In this document: positions 1-7,793 of the stretch, piece by piece
Layout of the letters: every line of letters starts with the position of its first letter
How positions within the stretch are numbered: the first letter of the stretch is position 1
Source: Streptomyces sp. 2114.4
GTDB taxonomy: Bacteria; Actinomycetota; Actinomycetes; Streptomycetales; Streptomycetaceae
Direction: 5' to 3'
Assembly: GCF_900187385.1 (NCBI RefSeq)
Contig: NZ_FYEY01000001.1
Location: 7,254,001-7,318,000, forward strand
DNA length: 64,000 nucleotides
Notes under the pieces: model-generated
Told to the model about the DNA's origin: nothing
What the model saw: only the letters and a program-made list of their open reading frames with translations
Databases searched by the model: none
Translations under genes and position numbers: made by a program

Positions 1-237
1 CTCGAAGTCCGACAGCCCGTGCAGGGCCTGCAGCATGATCGTGGCGGCCAGGATCTGCGGCGGCATGCTCGGCCGTCCGTTCGCCGACGGATACATGTCC
101 GCGAACATCTCAGCCGGGAACAGCTCGCCACGATGCTCGGCCAGGAACGCGAACACACTCCCGGCCGGGATCAGATCCCCGCACGTCTCCCACACGTCCG
201 GCCCGACCATCTCGCCGACCCATTCACCCATCGCCAC
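1..237 (-). CDS. IS1182-type transposase, N-terminal part only (runs off the left edge)
   Basis: The reverse strand has an open frame from a GTG at 237 (or the ATG at 231) that runs without a stop off the window edge, so only about 78 residues are visible. The translation has the order typical of IS1182/IS5-type transposase N-termini: a GSVFAFLAEHR segment, then a FPAEMFADMYPS segment, then MPPQILAATIMLQALHGLSD. This N-terminal domain precedes the DDE catalytic domain, which would lie outside the window. Whether the element is complete cannot be judged. Family assignment is by motif recognition only. Confidence 0.8.
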   Translation of the reverse strand, partial: MAMGEWVGEMVGPDVWETCGDLIPAGSVFAFLAEHRGELFPAEMFADMYPSANGRPSMPPQILAATIMLQALHGLSDFE

Positions 238-245
238 ATGACAAG

Positions 246-277
246 TCTGGCCCTACCGCTCACGCGGCAGGGCCAGA
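246..277. terminator. Strong hairpin between hydrolase gene and transposase
   Basis: TCTGGCCCT (246-254) and AGGGCCAGA (269-277) are perfect 9-bp arms. An inner CCGC/GCGG pair continues the stem to a TCAC loop with one mismatch between. It lies 22 bp past the stop of the leftward hydrolase gene and just upstream of the transposase start. It could be a terminator for the hydrolase gene, an insertion-sequence end, or both. No T-run follows. Confidence 0.6.
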
Positions 278-299
278 ACCCAAGATCTTCATGAGACTT

Positions 300-1034
300 C
301 TAGCGCAGATGCCGGGCGAAGAACCGGGCCGCGGCGTCCCCCGCGAACTGTGGGACGCCGCTGTGCCCGCCCATGTTGGCGTGCAGTGTTTTCTCCTTGG
401 ATCCGAACGCGTCAAACAGGTCCAGGGCTGCCTGCCGGTCGTTCCCTTCGTCGTCCCACTGCAGCAGGACGTGCAGCGGAATGGTGACCCGGCGGGCCTC
501 CTCGAACATGGCGGCGGGCACGAGACTCCCGGCGAACAGAACGGCGGCCGAGATGCGCGGATCGACCACCGCAAGCCGGATGCCGATGGAGATCACTCCC
601 CCCGAGTACCCGACCGGGCCGCCGATCTCGGGCAGCGACAGGAGGGCGTCCAGGGCGGCCTGCCATTCCGGGACCGACTTTTCGACGAGCGGGAGAACGA
701 GGGCGTCGATGATCTCGTCGCCGACCGGCTCGCCGGCCTCCATTGCCCGGCGCAGGTCGGCGCGGGCCTGCTCGTCGGAGGCCCAACGGGGCCGGTCACC
801 GCTCCCGGGGAGCTCGATGGTGGCCGCGGCGAAGCCATCCGCCGCGGCGTGCCGGGCCCGCCCCGCCAGCCGGGGGTACACCTGGCGAAGTCCGAGCGGA
901 GGGGGGCCGAGCAGGATCAGCGGCGCCGGCGCCGGCGCGGATGCGGGCGTCCACAGGATGCCAGGGATCTCGCCGAGGGTGAATTCGCGTTCGAGGACGC
1001 CGTCGTCGAGGCGGCGTTCAGAAGTGAAGTGCAT
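300..1034 (-). CDS. Alpha/beta hydrolase (dienelactone hydrolase-like)
   Basis: A 244-residue protein of the alpha/beta hydrolase fold, close to the usual 230-250 residues of dienelactone hydrolase-like enzymes. The nucleophile elbow is GYSGG with Ser144. A candidate acid is Asp194 or Asp195 in LLQWDDEGN, and the catalytic His is His224 in MGGHSGV, which gives the full Ser-Asp-His order. No signal peptide is seen, so it is probably cytosolic. The ATG at 1034 is preceded by a GAAAGG ribosome site. It is divergent from the P450 gene across a 413-bp gap. The substrate cannot be predicted. Confidence 0.8.
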   Translation of the reverse strand: MHFTSERRLDDGVLEREFTLGEIPGILWTPASAPAPAPLILLGPPPLGLRQVYPRLAGRARHAAADGFAAATIELPGSGDRPRWASDEQARADLRRAMEAGEPVGDEIIDALVLPLVEKSVPEWQAALDALLSLPEIGGPVGYSGGVISIGIRLAVVDPRISAAVLFAGSLVPAAMFEEARRVTIPLHVLLQWDDEGNDRQAALDLFDAFGSKEKTLHANMGGHSGVPQFAGDAAARFFARHLR

Positions 1035-1447
1035 GGTCGTGCCTTTCGGGAGTGCACTGGAACGGCGCTCCCGGACGAACTATCGCCCGACCGTGACCTT
1101 GGAGGGGAGCACCCATGTCGATACTGCGTTCACGGGTACCACCTCCTCGTTCTCTCGCACGGCCTCCGGGAGATTAGCAACGGTCGCCGTGGCCCCGCCA
1201 ACGGGTTTTGCGGCGGCCCAGGGGCCGAGCGCTTCTATGACATCGCGACACCAGCCGGGTGCCGGCGCGCACCGTCCTTCCGCGATCCGCGCCTTGCTCG
1301 CCGGGGCCAGTACGGGCCACGGCACGGGACCCGCCGTGAGGTAAAGGAGCGGGGATGGGGGAAAAGTGGCTGATGCAAGGGCGAGTTGAGGGCCCCTCGA
1401 AACAGACTCTTCGAGGGGGAGCAGGACTTCGGGCAGGAGGCACCGTT
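1035..1447. other. Divergent intergenic region, hydrolase / P450
   Basis: This 413-bp stretch separates divergent genes and should hold both promoters. I see no clear operator palindrome. A reverse-strand open frame of 81 codons (1080-1325) lies here, but only roughly 70% of its third positions are G/C, lower than in its neighbours, and I could not relate it to a family. Confidence 0.4.
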
Positions 1448-2761
1448 ATGCGCATCCCCGGACCCGAGCACCAGGAGGACGGCGGGCTGAGCGCCGTTGC
1501 GGCTGCGGGCGGGCTGCACCGGTACCAGTTACGCCTGCACGAGGCGCACGGACCCGTCGTGCGCTTCCAGCTGCCGGGCGCGGACACGGCCGTGTCGATC
1601 GCCGATCCCGTGCTTCTGGAGGCCACGGCGCACATCGACACGCGGCCCGAGGGACTGTTCGCGTTCCTGGACCCGCTGTGCGAGGCAGGCAACCTGCAAG
1701 TGCTCCCCGCCGACGAGCACACCCCCTGGCGCCGACTGCTGCTCTCGGTGCTCGCCGGACGGCCGGCTCATGAGCGGAACTCCGCGCGCTTCACCGGGCT
1801 GGCGCGGGAGCTCGCGGACCGTTGGGCGGAGCAGGGGGACGCTGAATCCATCGAGCTGCAACAGGAGTTGACGACGCTGTCGCTCCGTATGATCTGCGGG
1901 TTCGCGCTCGGCGGCGCGGAAACCGACACGGACCGTGTCGTCGCCGCGTTCGAGGAAGTGCTCACCGAGCACCTCGGGCGGCTCTACCAGGTGCCACGGG
2001 CCGACCCGCGCTCGGCGGAGCGGGCCGAGGCGGCCCTTGTCTATCTGCGCGCGACGGTCGACCGCGTGGTGGCGGCGCACCGTTCGGGCGGCCGCACCGA
2101 CCGCAGCGACCTGATCGGGGCGCTCGTGGAGGCCGGTCAGAGTCCGGCGCGGATCAGGGATACCGTGATGATGACGCTGCTCGCCGCCCACCACACCACC
2201 GGCGTCGCCGTCTCGTGGACGCTGCACCTGCTGGGTCGTCATCCCGACGTGGCCGATCGCGTCGCCGCCGAACTGGACCAGGTGCTGGGCGAGCGCGCCA
2301 CGCCCGATTACGGTGATCTGCGGCGGCTCACGTATCTGGACATGGTGCTCAAGGAGTCGATGCGCCTGTTCCCTCCCGGCCCGTACGGCGCACGTGAGAC
2401 GACCGAGGGCCTGCTGCTCGGCCCGTATGAGATCCCGGCCGGGACGACGGTGTTCTATCCGTTCTGGGCGGTGCACCTGAACCCTGAGCACTGGCCCGAG
2501 CCGGAGCGGTTCGACCCCGAGCGGTTCACGCCGCAGGAGGTGGCCAAGCGGCCACGCCTCGCGTACGTCCCCTTCGGGATCGGGCCACGCAGCTGCGAGG
2601 GTGCCGCTTTGGCCACGGTCGAGGCCCAGCTTGTCCTGGCCGTCCTCCTCAAGCGCCTGCGTTTCCGGCCCGCGCCGGGGCACGAAGTGACGCCGGTGGA
2701 ACGGTTCGTGCTGTGGGCACGGGACGGAATCCGGATGACGGTGCGGCCACGGGGCCTCTAG
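1448..2761 (+). CDS. Cytochrome P450 with a CYP51-like I-helix
   Basis: A 437-residue soluble bacterial P450. The haem loop is FGIGPRSCEG (376-385) with ligand Cys383. The K-helix ExxR is Glu303-Arg306 (KESMR), and a PERF motif lies near 357. The I-helix reads LLAAHHTTG (244-252). His replaces the usual acid before the Thr, as in CYP51 sterol demethylases (AGHHTS), rather than the AGxET of most bacterial P450s. The open frame extends further upstream, but the ATG at 1448 has a GCAGGAGG ribosome site and gives the normal length. Leu28 is encoded by TTA (1529-1531), the codon read by the bldA tRNA in Streptomyces. No ferredoxin gene is adjacent. The substrate is unknown. Confidence 0.92.
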   Translation: MRIPGPEHQEDGGLSAVAAAGGLHRYQLRLHEAHGPVVRFQLPGADTAVSIADPVLLEATAHIDTRPEGLFAFLDPLCEAGNLQVLPADEHTPWRRLLLSVLAGRPAHERNSARFTGLARELADRWAEQGDAESIELQQELTTLSLRMICGFALGGAETDTDRVVAAFEEVLTEHLGRLYQVPRADPRSAERAEAALVYLRATVDRVVAAHRSGGRTDRSDLIGALVEAGQSPARIRDTVMMTLLAAHHTTGVAVSWTLHLLGRHPDVADRVAAELDQVLGERATPDYGDLRRLTYLDMVLKESMRLFPPGPYGARETTEGLLLGPYEIPAGTTVFYPFWAVHLNPEHWPEPERFDPERFTPQEVAKRPRLAYVPFGIGPRSCEGAALATVEAQLVLAVLLKRLRFRPAPGHEVTPVERFVLWARDGIRMTVRPRGL

Positions 2762-2931
2762 GTGTGTTGTCCGGAGAGGTGGGTGACGTGATGCGGCACC
2801 CGCTCGACACCATCACCAGCGCACCCCTGTCGCGGATCCCCACCGTCGAGATCACCGGCCTCTGATGCCTCCGAAAATCCCCGGCTCTGTTCGTGCTCCC
2901 CAGCCGGTTCGGATTCATGCGGCGCTGGGGC

Positions 2932-3711
2932 TCAGTGAACGGAGAGCCCGCCATCGACGAAGATCGCCTGCCCGGTGACATAGCCAGACCCGCGGCCGGC
3001 CAGGAACACTGCCGCTCCGGCGAAGTCCTCGGCCAGACCGTTGCGCCCGACCATCGTCCGCTCGGCCAGCGCCGCCACCTTCTCCGGGTCGGACGACAAC
3101 CGCACATTGAGCGGGGTCATGACGAAGCCGGGCACCAGCGTGTTGCAAGTGACACCGTGGGGCGACCATGCCTCAGCCTGAGAGCGGGCCAGCGACTCCA
3201 GCGCCCCCTTCGAGACCCCGTAAGCCCCACTCTGGACAAACGCCCGGTGGGCCTGCTGGGAGGTGATGTGGATGATCCGCCCGAAGCCCCGCTCGGCCAT
3301 GCCGGGTCCGAACCGCTGGCCCAACAAGTAGGGCGCCTCCAGATTCACCGCCATCGTGACGTCCCACACCTCCTCGCCCAGCTCGCCCATCGGCGGCCTC
3401 AGGTTGATCCCGGCGCTGCTGACGAGGATGTCGGGCTCGCCGAACACGGCGGCTGCCTGCTCCGCCGCCGCGCGCACCCCGTCGCGGGTGCTCAGGTCAG
3501 CGCTCACCCAGGCCGCCCGGCAGTCGTCCGCCTCCAACTCGTCAACCGTGGCGGCCAGTTCCGACTCCCTACGCGCCACGATCACCACGCTCGCCCCCGC
3601 TCGCGCGAGAGCCCCGGCGATGGCCCGGCCGATGCCGGAACTGCCGCCCGTCACCACGGCGACCCGGCCATCCAGCGAGAACAGTTCGGAAAGGTAGCTA
3701 CGCGAGGTCAT
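2932..3711 (-). CDS. Short-chain dehydrogenase/reductase (classical SDR)
   Basis: A 259-residue classical SDR that probably oxidises or reduces an alcohol/ketone with NAD(P)(H). The cofactor loop is TGGSSGIG (21-28). The active-site Ser151 (ITSQQ), Tyr164 and Lys168 (YGVSK) are all present. The NNAG motif is replaced by SSAG (98-101), a mild departure that removes the structural Asn. The C-terminal GQAIFVDGG is typical of 3-oxoacyl-ACP reductase-like SDRs. It is convergent with the P450 gene, so the two are not an operon. The substrate cannot be inferred. Confidence 0.88.
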   Translation of the reverse strand: MTSRSYLSELFSLDGRVAVVTGGSSGIGRAIAGALARAGASVVIVARRESELAATVDELEADDCRAAWVSADLSTRDGVRAAAEQAAAVFGEPDILVSSAGINLRPPMGELGEEVWDVTMAVNLEAPYLLGQRFGPGMAERGFGRIIHITSQQAHRAFVQSGAYGVSKGALESLARSQAEAWSPHGVTCNTLVPGFVMTPLNVRLSSDPEKVAALAERTMVGRNGLAEDFAGAAVFLAGRGSGYVTGQAIFVDGGLSVH

Positions 3712-4151
3712 GCCCGCACCCTAGACGGCGCGTCCACGGCGTCAGCGCCCAGGACGGAACGCATCGGACGGAAAGATCAACTGAGCGGTCTGGCCGTCCC
3801 CTGAGCGGCGAATCCCGCACTGCCCCGCACACGGTCTCCCACTCCGACTTCGGTCTTCATCGCTGATGAAACACCGAGGACAGCCGCCACCATGACCACC
3901 GCATAATCAAAACCGGGTCCTCACGAACCGCGCCTGTCAGGGACACGGACCAAGAGGGCCCGGTACCACTCAAGCCATCGACAACCGGCCCCTCGCGGTC
4001 ACGGACACTCCCGCCCACACCGCCCCGGCCCGAAGTCACCCGATCGAGGTGGCTCTCATTCTCATTGCCGATCACGGGCCTGTGCGGTGCTCCACCCCCT
4101 TCACAGATGGAGCAATGTGGCTCTCCATCTCGCTGTCCTGCTGGCTCTACT
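3712..4151. other. Non-coding stretch beside a truncated DNA glycosylase gene
   Basis: About 440 bp without a gene I can support. Reading leftward from the glycosylase fragment, the expected catalytic domain is absent here and is replaced by this sequence, so one border near 4165 is probably a rearrangement junction. I could not identify what was inserted. Open frames crossing it lack recognisable motifs. Confidence 0.4.
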
Positions 4152-4616
4152 TCACCCTGTCGAAAACAGGTGGCCGATGATTGCCCAGGCGGCGGCTTCG
4201 CAGGGGGAGTGGAAGCACACCGGGCGCAGCCCCGGGTGGTCCGCCATGAGCCCGGCCACCACGGGGTCCGTGGCAAGGCCGGGGAATCCGGTGGCGTCGA
4301 CGTCGAGCGAGAGGATGCCGGCGAGTTGGGCTCGCACGTCCCTTTCGGCCGCTGCCTCTGCGGTCGCTGTCTTCGCCCGGTTTGGGGTGCCGGGATGCAC
4401 GGTGAATTCGGCCCGGACCGTTCCCGTGCCGCCGTCTGCCCTCACCTCCTGCCGGATGCCGGCCGCGACGACCGGGACGCCGTCGTCGGCGGGGAAGGCC
4501 AGGCGGAGCATTCCGTCCGCCGGGTGGTGGTGGCTCGCGGGGCCGAAGCCCTCCAGGAACCGGATGCCGGAGGCGAGCGAGAAGGGCCCGGCCGGGGTGA
4601 GGGTGACGGCGGGCAA
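4152..4616 (-). pseudogene. Truncated DNA-3-methyladenine glycosylase 2 (AlkA-like), N-terminal domain only
   Basis: The 154-residue product matches the N-terminal domain of actinobacterial AlkA-like glycosylases, which remove alkylated bases. It has the FSLASGIRFLEGFGP opening, an AGILSLDVDATGFPGLA segment, and the start of the second domain RPVCFHSPCEAAAWAIIGH. Full-length family members run to roughly 290-300 residues and continue with a helix-hairpin-helix and catalytic Asp. Here the frame ends five residues after IIGH (LFSTG, stop), so the catalytic part is missing. It sits 3 bp after the VOC gene in the same direction and is probably co-transcribed with it. Most likely non-functional. 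Confidence 0.75.
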
Positions 4617-4619
4617 CGG

Positions 4620-4991
4620 TCAGCCTCCGTGTGCGGTGAGGGTGTAGCCCTCGGGGCCCTCGAAGGAGAACATCGGCCCGAAGGGGCTGTCCGTGATCGG
4701 GGTGAGGATCTTGATCCCGGCGGCGGTGAGCTGGTCGTGGAGCTGGTGGGCGTCGGAGGTCCGGAACCAGAGCACCGTGCCGAGTCCCGGCCGTGCGGCG
4801 TCGGCGAGGTCGACGCCCGGCAGGAGCTCGCGGACGGCGAAGGGGGTCGGCTTGGTGTCGAAGACGACCGCGTGGGGCGGCGAGACCGCGGCCCGGCGCA
4901 GACCGAGGTGCTGCTCGCAGAAGTCCGCTGCCGCGTCCAGGTCCCGCACTTGCAGGGCGACGAAGTCGGGGCCGTCGATGGTGACAGTCAT
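4620..4991 (-). CDS. VOC (glyoxalase/bleomycin-resistance fold) protein
   Basis: A 123-residue single-chain vicinal-oxygen-chelate protein. It opens with DFVALQVRDLDAAADFCEQHLGL and ends with GPMFSFEGPEGYTLTAHGG, where the FEGPEGY stretch carries the usual metal-site Glu region. Such proteins act as lyases, dioxygenases or drug-binding resistance proteins, and the sequence alone does not say which. Start ATG at 4991. The gene is divergent from a MarR regulator with a palindrome between them, so MarR control is likely. The truncated glycosylase follows at 3 bp. Confidence 0.85.
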   Translation of the reverse strand: MTVTIDGPDFVALQVRDLDAAADFCEQHLGLRRAAVSPPHAVVFDTKPTPFAVRELLPGVDLADAARPGLGTVLWFRTSDAHQLHDQLTAAGIKILTPITDSPFGPMFSFEGPEGYTLTAHGG

Positions 4992-5009
4992 GGGTCTCCT
5001 CGAAGTTCA

Positions 5010-5027
5010 ATGTCAGGACTTTGACAT
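5010..5027. promoter_or_regulatory. Candidate MarR operator between VOC and MarR genes
   Basis: ATGTCA (5010-5015) and TGACAT (5022-5027) form a perfect 6-6-6 inverted repeat upstream of both divergent genes. A related looser copy (ATGTCA, then TACAT) follows at about 5055-5072, running into the MarR start. Size and position fit a MarR-family site. Assignment is inferred from position. Confidence 0.55.
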
Positions 5028-5071
5028 GCCCAAGGTTAAGTCGACCGCATCAGGTATGTCAAAATGCTTAC

Positions 5072-5533
5072 ATGCTGGAGAATGTGTCGGCCGAACGGTC
5101 CCACCCCACGAAAGACGTCACTCACCACGTGGGATACCTGCTCAAACGCACCCAGGCCGCCCTCCGTGGGGCCATGGACAAAGTCCTCCGCGAGCACGGC
5201 CTGACCGTGCCGCAGTACGCCACCCTCGAACTCCTGGCCCTGCACCCCGGCATGTCCAACGCCGACCTCGCCCGCGCGACCTTCGTCACCCGGCAATCCG
5301 GGAACGTCGTTCTGCGGGGCCTGCAGGAAGCGGGGCTGATCACCCGCCCCGCCACCGCCGACCACGGCCGCGCCCGGCCCGCCCGCCTCACCGAGGAGGG
5401 CACCGCGCGTCTGGTCGCGGTCCAGGCCGCCGTCTACGCCGTCGAAGAGCGCATGGTCGAAGCGATCCCGACGCGGCGCCTGGCAGCGCTCCTCGCCGAC
5501 CTCGACCGCATGGCGGCAGCACTGGAGGAATGA
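5072..5533 (+). CDS. MarR-family transcriptional regulator
   Basis: A 153-residue winged-helix regulator of normal MarR length. The helix-turn-helix region is LTVPQYATLELLALHPGM followed by SNADLARATFVTRQSGNVVL, with the wing around ITRPATADHGRARPARLTEEG. These dimers usually repress their own divergent promoter and are released by small aromatic ligands. The ATG at 5072 is chosen because an earlier in-frame start would overlap the operator and gives no extra domain. The divergent VOC gene is the probable target. Confidence 0.9.
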   Translation: MLENVSAERSHPTKDVTHHVGYLLKRTQAALRGAMDKVLREHGLTVPQYATLELLALHPGMSNADLARATFVTRQSGNVVLRGLQEAGLITRPATADHGRARPARLTEEGTARLVAVQAAVYAVEERMVEAIPTRRLAALLADLDRMAAALEE

Positions 5534-5716
5534 CCCCACTCCCGGCTCGGTGAACTCCGCCAGGCCGCCCCGGAGAAACTGCTCGCCGACCTGGCAGGGG
5601 CGCGACTGGCCTCGGTGTGCCGTGTCCGGCGTTTCTCACTGCTTGCGGGTGAACCACGAGGCCACGCCCTCGTGCCGACCGGAACTGGACGATCGCGCCC
5701 GTTATTGTCCGTTCTC

Positions 5717-6352
5717 GTGCCCCTGAGTTGTGCGTTCGTGAATCTCAAGCCCGGCGTCGGAAAGACGACGAGTGCTGTCTGGCTGGCCCACGCGCTTTAT
5801 GAGTCGGGCATGACGCCGCTGCTGATCGACGGTGACCCGGCCGCTTCCGCGCTGCGGTGGAGCGAGCTGGCCGGTGGTTTTCCGTTTCCGGTGATCGCCC
5901 TGCCGGTGGGGGACGTCCACCGCCGCGTGAACGACTTCCTCGGCGACCGGCAGGCCGTCGTGCTCGATGCGCCCCAGCTGGAGGACCATCCCCGCATCAC
6001 CCGCAGCATCATGAGGTACGCCGGCGAGTGGATCGTGCCCGTGACCCCCGCCCCCATCGAACTGGACCGGATGGCCCCCATCCGGGGTGAGATGACGGAC
6101 GTGCAGTCCCTGCGTGCCGAGCCGGCCCGCTCGGCGGTGCTGCTCAACCGCACCAACCGTCCCGATGCCACGCGCACCGGGCCCGATGCGGACGCTCGCG
6201 AGGCACTCACCGAGCAAGGCTTCGAGGTGCTGCACACCCAGATCGCGCGGCTCGACCTCTACGCCCAGTCTTTCGGGAACCCGGTCCAGGCCAAGGGGTC
6301 GGCGTACATGGACTTCGCGGAGGAACTGATCAAACGTGAGGATGCAGCATGA
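5717..6352 (+). CDS. parA: ParA-type partition ATPase, plasmid-like
   Basis: A 211-residue small ParA ATPase. The deviant Walker A is NLKPGVGKTT with signature Lys11 and catalytic Lys16. The A' motif is LLIDGDPAAS, and Walker B is VVLDAPQ. It lacks the N-terminal HTH of large plasmid ParA proteins, so it is a type Ib-like or orphan ParA. The GTG at 5717 is preferred because it begins right before the Walker strand. No good ribosome site is visible, and a TATTGT at 5703-5708 could be the -10 of a leaderless message. It overlaps the next small gene by ATGA. It is not the chromosomal parAB, whose ParB gene would follow. Confidence 0.85.
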   Translation: MPLSCAFVNLKPGVGKTTSAVWLAHALYESGMTPLLIDGDPAASALRWSELAGGFPFPVIALPVGDVHRRVNDFLGDRQAVVLDAPQLEDHPRITRSIMRYAGEWIVPVTPAPIELDRMAPIRGEMTDVQSLRAEPARSAVLLNRTNRPDATRTGPDADAREALTEQGFEVLHTQIARLDLYAQSFGNPVQAKGSAYMDFAEELIKREDAA

Positions 6353-6642
6353 GCCGGCGCAAGGAGAGCTACCGGGCGGCATTGCGGCGCGGGCAGGATG
6401 ATGTCCCGGCACCTCGGTCCACCGAGGTCACCACGCTGCAGAACAGATACCTCCGGGTGACCGTCGAGGTCGATCCCGACCTGCGAGGTGATCTGACGCG
6501 ATGGATGGGACGGCCGGTCTCCTCGGCCGTGTTCGCCGGCGCCACCGTCCTGCGCACTCTGGCCGCCACCGTCGGCTGGGTCTCTCGGCCCGGAGACCAG
6601 GCTCCGTCCGCCCCACGCGAGGTACCGGATTCGGGTCGCTGA
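6349..6642 (+). CDS. Small basic protein paired with ParA (possible centromere-binding partner)
   Basis: A 97-residue protein starting at the ATGA overlap with parA, so the two are translationally coupled. It opens with a basic MSRRKESYRAALRRG segment. A central piece (LRVTVEVDPDLRGDLTRWM) resembles the strand-helix opening of ribbon-helix-helix folds, which is typical of small plasmid ParB/ParG-like partners. No known domain is certain. The function as centromere-binding partner is inferred from coupling, size and basic start. Confidence 0.65.
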   Translation: MSRRKESYRAALRRGQDDVPAPRSTEVTTLQNRYLRVTVEVDPDLRGDLTRWMGRPVSSAVFAGATVLRTLAATVGWVSRPGDQAPSAPREVPDSGR

Positions 6643-6784
6643 CCAGCCGGGCCGCACGGGAGGTGCCCTGCCTGGGGTTGTCGGTTGATCGGCGTGGGCT
6701 CAACGCCCGCCGGATCAGCCCGCCCTGCTTTCTCCGAGCCGGCCGCTGAACCAGGGTGACGCACCACCGGCAGACTGTCAGTTG

Positions 6785-7576
6785 ATGCTGAAAACCTGCC
6801 AGCCCCCTCTGGGGCCCTCGGAACCGCAGCCCACGCCCAGTGGCGCTGGGTGGCTGCCGCACGGCTACCATCTCGACCCCCACACCCATGACCAGGGGCA
6901 GCTCGTCTACGCAGCCGCCGGGACACTGGCCACCACGACCGAGCGCGGAACCTGGGTCGCCCCGGCCAACCGGGTGACGTGGACGCCACCCGGTTTCGCC
7001 CACTCCCACCGCTTCTACGGCCGTACCGACGTCCGTCTCCTGACCATCCCGATCGACCTGTGCGGCGAACTCGTGGGCCACCCCAGCGTGTTCGCCGTCG
7101 GTCCACTGCTGCGCGAGGCCGTCCTGGTGCTCACCGGCCAGCGGCCAGAGGTCCGCCCCGGCGCCCGCAAACGCCTGCTCGCCGTGGTCATCGACGAGCT
7201 CTGTGACACTCCCGAGCAATCGCTGCACCTGCCCGAATCCAGCGACGACCGGCTGCGCACCGTCACCGGTCTCCTGCACGCCGATCCTGCGCGGTCTGCG
7301 ACTCTGGCCGAGCTGGGACGCGCTGCGGGAGCCAGCGAACGCACCCTGAGTCGCCTGTTCCACACCGAACTCGGCATGAGTTTCCACCAGTGGCGCACCA
7401 CGCTTCGCATCCACCACGCCCTGGGCCACCTCACCAACGGCAGGTCGGTCACCGATACAGCGATGGCATGCGGGTGGTCGAACCCCTCCAGCTTCATCGA
7501 CGCCTTCCACTCGGTCGTCGGCCAGACCCCGGGCAGCTACCAGGCAGATCTACGCACCAGCCGCGCGCTTTCGTAG
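6785..7576 (+). CDS. AraC-family regulator with cupin-like sensor domain
   Basis: A 263-residue regulator. The N-terminal half has a cupin-like sensor signature (HLDPHTHDQGQLVYAAAG, then WVAPANRVTWTPPG). The C-terminal two HTH motifs span roughly 165-260, with SVTDTAMACGWSNPSSFIDAF and the PGSYQ ending typical of AraC proteins. A TTG directly precedes the chosen ATG at 6785. The next gene downstream in the same direction, pobA, starts 217 bp later. AraC-type activators control pobA in some Pseudomonas, so a role in aromatic acid use is reasonable but inferred. Confidence 0.88.
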   Translation: MLKTCQPPLGPSEPQPTPSGAGWLPHGYHLDPHTHDQGQLVYAAAGTLATTTERGTWVAPANRVTWTPPGFAHSHRFYGRTDVRLLTIPIDLCGELVGHPSVFAVGPLLREAVLVLTGQRPEVRPGARKRLLAVVIDELCDTPEQSLHLPESSDDRLRTVTGLLHADPARSATLAELGRAAGASERTLSRLFHTELGMSFHQWRTTLRIHHALGHLTNGRSVTDTAMACGWSNPSSFIDAFHSVVGQTPGSYQADLRTSRALS

Positions 7577-7793
7577 CGGCAGGAGTCACCGGCGGACGCG
7601 TCACCGGCGGCCGCGCGGCGTATATCGGGGTGTGGCAGGTTGGCGGGTTGGCGGCATTGGCTGTCCATTTACCGGTTGAGTGCCCCTGTGGTCGAGTTTC
7701 ACAGTGGTGGTCAGTACGCCACACCATCTCGGCGGCACAGGCGTTCACGCTCAGGCAGGTCCGGCCTCGCCATCTGCAAGGAGCTCGAAACAC

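Noticed and set aside
1080..1325. 81-codon reverse-strand gene between the hydrolase and P450 genes
   Set aside because: Third-position bias is lower than in its neighbours and no family is recognised; it lies in the divergent promoter region.
2791..2865. 24-codon frame (MRHPLDTITS...) after the P450
   Set aside because: Too short to support and without a known motif; it may be chance in the gap between convergent genes.
3857..4276. Reverse-strand gene downstream of the glycosylase fragment
   Set aside because: It is out of frame with the glycosylase, overlaps it, and shows no recognisable content.
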